Source: Halomonas elongata DSM 2581
GTDB lineage: Bacteria; Pseudomonadota; Gammaproteobacteria; Pseudomonadales; Halomonadaceae
Reading direction: 5' to 3'
Length of the DNA: 64,000 nucleotides
NCBI RefSeq assembly: GCF_000196875.2
Contig: NC_014532.2
Coordinates: forward strand, 868,001 to 932,000
Positions 61,901 to 64,000 of the stretch are shown piece after piece (positions within the stretch are counted from its first letter, which is position 1; each line of letters starts with the position of its first letter). The notes under the pieces were generated by a model that saw nothing but the letters and a program-made list of their open reading frames with translations, did not search any database and had not been told where the DNA came from. The position numbers and the translations under genes are program-made.

Positions 61901-62149
61901 CAGGCTGTACTGCTGGAGGAGCTCGTCGATGGTGTCCACCGCGGTGTCCATCTCGCGGATTTCGCGCACCAGTTCCGCCGTCTTGTCGGCGATGCGCGCG
62001 AAGTCGCGCTCGTCGGTACCGAGCGCCTTGATCAGTTCTTCGACATAGGCGTTCTCGTCGACCACATAATGGTCACTGACCTTGGTGAAAAGCGTGTCGA
62101 GTTCCTGGCGCCAGGTGGCGTTATCCAGCATATCGTTGGCATTGAGCAT
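58958..62149 (-). CDS. putA: Bifunctional proline dehydrogenase / glutamate semialdehyde dehydrogenase PutA
   Basis: A 1063-residue enzyme that oxidises proline to glutamate in two steps. The N-terminal part is an arm and alpha domain (LDTLFTKVSDHYVVDENAYV). The FAD-binding PRODH barrel has VSIKLSALHPRYE, RLVKGAYWDTEIK and the C-terminal ICAPVG-like YAPVGAHKDLLPYLVRRLLE. The aldehyde dehydrogenase has AISPWNFPVAIFCGQ, ETGGMNAMIV (Glu) and SAGQRCSALRVLYL (Cys). The ribbon-helix-helix DNA-binding domain of enteric PutA is absent, so it cannot repress its own operon. An AraC regulator lies upstream. Confidence 0.97.
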   Translation of the reverse strand: MLNANDMLDNATWRQELDTLFTKVSDHYVVDENAYVEELIKALGTDERDFARIADKTAELVREIREMDTAVDTIDELLQQYSLDTHEGLMLMCLAEAMLRIPDKATADALIEDKLGPADWKSYLGQSESWMVNASTWGLLMTGRVITMDKPQEGRPSGFINKMVNRMGEPVIRRAMVEAMKVMGKQFVLGRDVDEALKRSKPLFDQGYTYSYDMLGEAARTRDDAKRYFDDYANAIERVGKASARLSDKTPSPSVSIKLSALHPRYEFGRREQVLEELVASTLELVRMARERDVAVTIDAEEVDRLELSLEVFRAVYEHDVCRGWGHFGLVVQAYAKRALPVLHYINRLAETQGDEIPLRLVKGAYWDTEIKESQQLGVEGYPVYTRKAATDVAYLVCARFLLSDATRGRIFPQFATHNAHTISTILEVANEADRSFEFQRLHGMGEALYAAALKRAPQGTYCRIYAPVGAHKDLLPYLVRRLLENGANSSFVHQLVDPKVPVESLCVHPVETLRHYDTLANPQIPLPRDIYGEKRLNSRGVNLNIRSHYDPLMRAMRECMETTYEARPLLAFDVATDPELVHDVTCPYDRRKKVGSVLWTSKEQAQRAVDAAWAAFPRWDATPVAERAAILRRFAELMEEHMAELMTLCSREGGKLLTDGVAEIREAVDFCRYYAAQAEEIFGEPIQLPGPTGESNELVMSGKGVFAAISPWNFPVAIFCGQMMAAAVAGNTVLAKPAEQTSIIAHRVVELLHQAGMPRDVVQLLPGDGPTVGSVLSGDSRITGVVFTGGTDTAQIINRSLAERQNAPLPTLIAETGGMNAMIVDSTALPEQVVNDVIHSAFQSAGQRCSALRVLYLQDDVADRVIEILKGAMDELHVGDPRDLGTDVGPVIDEEARENLQAHIDKLKGEGRLIAETKLDAAHTADGTFIAPTAFQIDGIETLEREQFGPILHIVRYKARELDAVIDSINGRGYGLTFGVHSRNESFAEDIARRIRVGNVYVNRDIIGAVVGVQPFGGQGYSGTGPKAGGPNYLPRFATEKTVTINTAALGGNASLLAMGDD

Positions 62150-62336
62150 GAATCTTCCCCGGTCTAGAGCCCGTCGTCACAGGATGTGGTGCGTCCCGCC
62201 GGCATCGGTCCGCCAGCGCACCAAGGGCATCCTATGAGGGTAGGGGGCTTCATCGAACTCTGCTTGTCGAATCCACGGATGGATTTGACGATTTCAATGC
62301 TGTTAACGGGACATGAAGAAGATGTTAGACCTTAGT

Positions 62337-63137
62337 CTAGCATTGAAGTGCCGGGGCGCCGAGGGATCGGGCCGAGGTCGAGCGCACCTGGCTCGGCGGA
62401 TGGCCGAAGGCGCGGCGAAATGACCGGGAGAAGGCGCTCTGGTTGGCGAAGCCGGTCAGGGCGGCGATTTCCGAGAGTGGCAGGTGACTCTCGCGCAACA
62501 GGCGCTCGGAGGTATCGAGACGGCGGCGCAATACATACTGCCAGGGGGAAAGGCCGGTCTGTTCGCGGAAGCGTGCAGTGAAGTGGGTCTCGCTCAGGCA
62601 GGCCTCGGCGGCCAGATCGGCGACCCGCAGGGGAGCCCCCAGGTGGCGGTCGATGAAACGGTCGAGGGCCGTGAGGTCGAGCTGGCGTCTCCGGATGGGC
62701 GTGTCCTGGGCCAGTCGAGCATGCAGGGAGCCGAGCAGTGTCGTGGTCAGGCGTTCCTGCTGCAAGGCGCTCAGACGTCCTTGCCGGGAGAGCAGGTCCA
62801 GCTCGTGCACCACGAAGTCGAGATAGCGTTCCAGGGGTGCGTCCAGGGAGAAGAAGCGGGGCGCATCGAACAACCGCACCAGCTCGTGCTGGTGGCCGGT
62901 CAGCGAGAGGGCGTTTTCCGGCAGGTCGAGAATCAGCTGGTGGTTGTCGCCGGTGCCGGCGTAATAGTGGACATGGTTGGCCGGGACGATGCAGCCGGAC
63001 AGCGCCGAGATGGAACCTCCCAGCCCTTCGATCTCGAATTCCGCCTGGCCACGCAAGCCGATCACGATCTGATGGAAGTCATGGGCGTGGTGATGAACGG
63101 CGGTGTCTAGGGGAATCTGGCGGATCGCGCTGGTCAT
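62337..63137 (-). CDS. AraC family regulator, likely of proline use (PruR-like)
   Basis: A 266-residue regulator. The N-terminal cupin has HHHAHDFHQIVIGLRGQAEF. The C-terminal AraC domain has VADLAAEACLSETHFTARFR, QTGLSPWQYVLRRRLD and LSEIAALTGFANQSAFSRSF. Its place just before putA on the same strand matches PruR of Pseudomonas aeruginosa, which activates putAP. This is inference from position and family. The 187 bases to putA should hold the target site. Confidence 0.87.
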   Translation of the reverse strand: MTSAIRQIPLDTAVHHHAHDFHQIVIGLRGQAEFEIEGLGGSISALSGCIVPANHVHYYAGTGDNHQLILDLPENALSLTGHQHELVRLFDAPRFFSLDAPLERYLDFVVHELDLLSRQGRLSALQQERLTTTLLGSLHARLAQDTPIRRRQLDLTALDRFIDRHLGAPLRVADLAAEACLSETHFTARFREQTGLSPWQYVLRRRLDTSERLLRESHLPLSEIAALTGFANQSAFSRSFRRAFGHPPSQVRSTSARSLGAPALQC

Positions 63138-63203
63138 CGCGGGCCTCCGGCGAGACGAGTCCGTGAGATGCTCACGCCATGATACCCGATCCTGCGTCGA
63201 CCC

Positions 63204-63575
63204 TCATTCCTGTTCCCGCTTGCGCTTGAGTTGCGTGTGGGCCGCCAGATGATCGCGCAGGGCAGAGAGTTCCTCCTGCCCTTCGGTGTCGAGCAGCGGC
63301 TTGCCCCGTGCCACGCGCCCGTGGCGGCCGTGTTCATCCATCAGATGTCGGGCGCGCCGGCGTACGCTTTCCAGATACTCATCATGACGGATCGGATAAC
63401 CGATGAGGGCATTCCACTCGGTCTCGCCGACGCGATTCTCGAGTGCCTTGTCGAACAGGGTCAGCAGATGCTCGGGCTCGGTGCGATAGCGCGGGGTATG
63501 GGACAACAAGAGAATGATGACCATACCGCCGAAGATCAGCATGCAGACGGCGAAGACGGTCAGGAACAGGGCCAT
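63204..63575 (-). CDS. Hypothetical single-span membrane protein
   Basis: A 123-residue protein with one N-terminal helix (LFLTVFAVCMLIFGGMVIIL), then a charged cytoplasmic domain (EPEHLLTLFDKALENRVGET, RRRARHLMDEHGRHGRVARG) and a Lys/Arg-rich end. I recognise no family. It sits between the AraC gene and tRNA-Gly, all on the minus strand. Confidence 0.65.
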   Translation of the reverse strand: MALFLTVFAVCMLIFGGMVIILLLSHTPRYRTEPEHLLTLFDKALENRVGETEWNALIGYPIRHDEYLESVRRRARHLMDEHGRHGRVARGKPLLDTEGQEELSALRDHLAAHTQLKRKREQE

Positions 63576-63616
63576 GGGACGCTCGGAGCCGGCAGGCGGC
63601 GCGACGGGCTGTAAAG

Positions 63617-63690
63617 TGGAGCGGGTGAAGGGAATCGAACCCTCGTCTTAAGCTTGGGAAGCTTCTGCTCTACCATTGAGCTACACCCGC
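63617..63690 (-). tRNA. tRNA-Gly (anticodon CCC)
   Basis: The minus-strand reading GCGGGTGTAGCTCAATGG begins a normal cloverleaf. The acceptor GCGGGTG pairs with CACCCGC. The D arm is GCTC...GAGC. The anticodon arm GAAGC-TTCCCAA-GCTTA gives anticodon CCC, with a mismatch at the top pair (27-43). The T arm is GAGGGTTCGATTCCCTT. CCA is encoded (63617-63619). It reads GGG codons. Confidence 0.93.
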
Positions 63691-63715
63691 GAGGTTTCCC
63701 AGTATATCCAGAGGG

Positions 63716-63883
63716 TTAATGATTACAACCCTGTTGTCTGGCCGGCTGCGCGAGAGGGGACAGAGGCGGGCTCTGAAAAAAATTGCGAACGTGACGAACT
63801 TTTTTCGTCAGCGTTGTCATATCAAGCACAGACAACATCGTCATCGCGATGGCAGTCGCTAGCAATGTTGTTCTGGCTTGCAT
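63716..63883 (-). CDS. Possible small protein (55 aa)
   Basis: A 55-residue frame starts MQARTTLLATAIAMTMLSVL, with a hydrophobic N-terminus like a weak signal anchor, then basic residues and a Pro-rich end. AAGGA lies about 9 bases before the ATG. No family is recognised, and the tail sequence looks random. It is offered only as a candidate. Confidence 0.25.
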   Translation of the reverse strand: MQARTTLLATAIAMTMLSVLDMTTLTKKVRHVRNFFQSPPLSPLAQPARQQGCNH

Positions 63884-63894
63884 AATCGATCCTT

Positions 63895-63925
63895 GCCGCC
63901 CCATCCCATGGGGCGGCTTTTTTTT
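63895..63925 (+). terminator. Strong intrinsic terminator with no known upstream gene
   Basis: GCCGCCCCAT-CCC-ATGGGGCGGC (10-bp perfect stem) is followed by eight T. It is the best terminator in the window, yet no plus-strand gene is evident between the tRNA and this site. Confidence 0.85.
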
Positions 63926-64000
63926 GCCTTCCATCGCCCGGGGCGATGCCGATGGTATCTGGAATTCTCATCTGTGGCGCATGCGCAGGATGGCGTTCAG

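Overview
The window looks like a chromosome segment of a halophilic gammaproteobacterium, most likely a member of the Halomonadaceae (Halomonas or a close relative). Base composition is high in G+C (one 60-base line I counted in dctM is 63%). The proteins read as gammaproteobacterial (TatD, Uup, FadBA, RlmM, EpmC, SlyA, PutA). Transport is rich in families common in halophiles: BCCT, TRAP, AGCS and PutP. The taxon is an inference; I could not search a database.

Layout. 1-2122: the 3' part of a 23S rRNA gene, 5S rRNA and a terminator. 2284-16462: housekeeping genes, namely a BCCT transporter, rlmM, tusA, a palindromic intergenic repeat, a MATE pump, epmC, tatD, uup, a universal stress protein and slyA. 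16602-20080: the fadBA beta-oxidation operon. 20123-24353: small redox and stress genes, a periplasmic retropepsin-like protein, a LysR regulator and an aldo/keto reductase. 24478-26874: a SoxR locus whose operator sits inside the divergent promoter of an efflux gene. 27053-29993: an AGCS symporter, a yeast-type cytosine deaminase and YjdM. About 29994-32290: a low-G+C block (FtrA-type regulator, rhodanese, acetyltransferase) that looks acquired.

34321-41112 is a complete D-galactonate module: a GntR regulator with a clear operator, a three-part TRAP transporter, then dgoD, dgoA and dgoK, ending at a terminator facing a gluconokinase. 41804-48034 is a SUF iron-sulfur operon (Rrf2 regulator, sufBCDST) with a Fur-like box. 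49341-51775 is a likely DUF3549 / retropepsin / RimK operon. 52111-54335 is a cystine-type ABC transporter. 55453-56619 holds an OmpW-type porin and a small membrane protein.

56722-63137 is a proline-use locus: putP, putA without a DNA-binding domain, and an AraC regulator. It also holds two small unannotated genes between putA and putP: an intact 39-residue membrane protein 18 bases before putP, and a two-helix protein that appears frameshifted at a run of A. The window ends with tRNA-Gly(CCC) and a strong terminator that has no obvious gene.

I found no CRISPR array, prophage, insertion sequence or defence island. The least explained items are the two small genes by putP, the concentric palindromic repeat at 5724-5864, the orphan terminator at 63895 and the DUF3549-RimB-RimK association.
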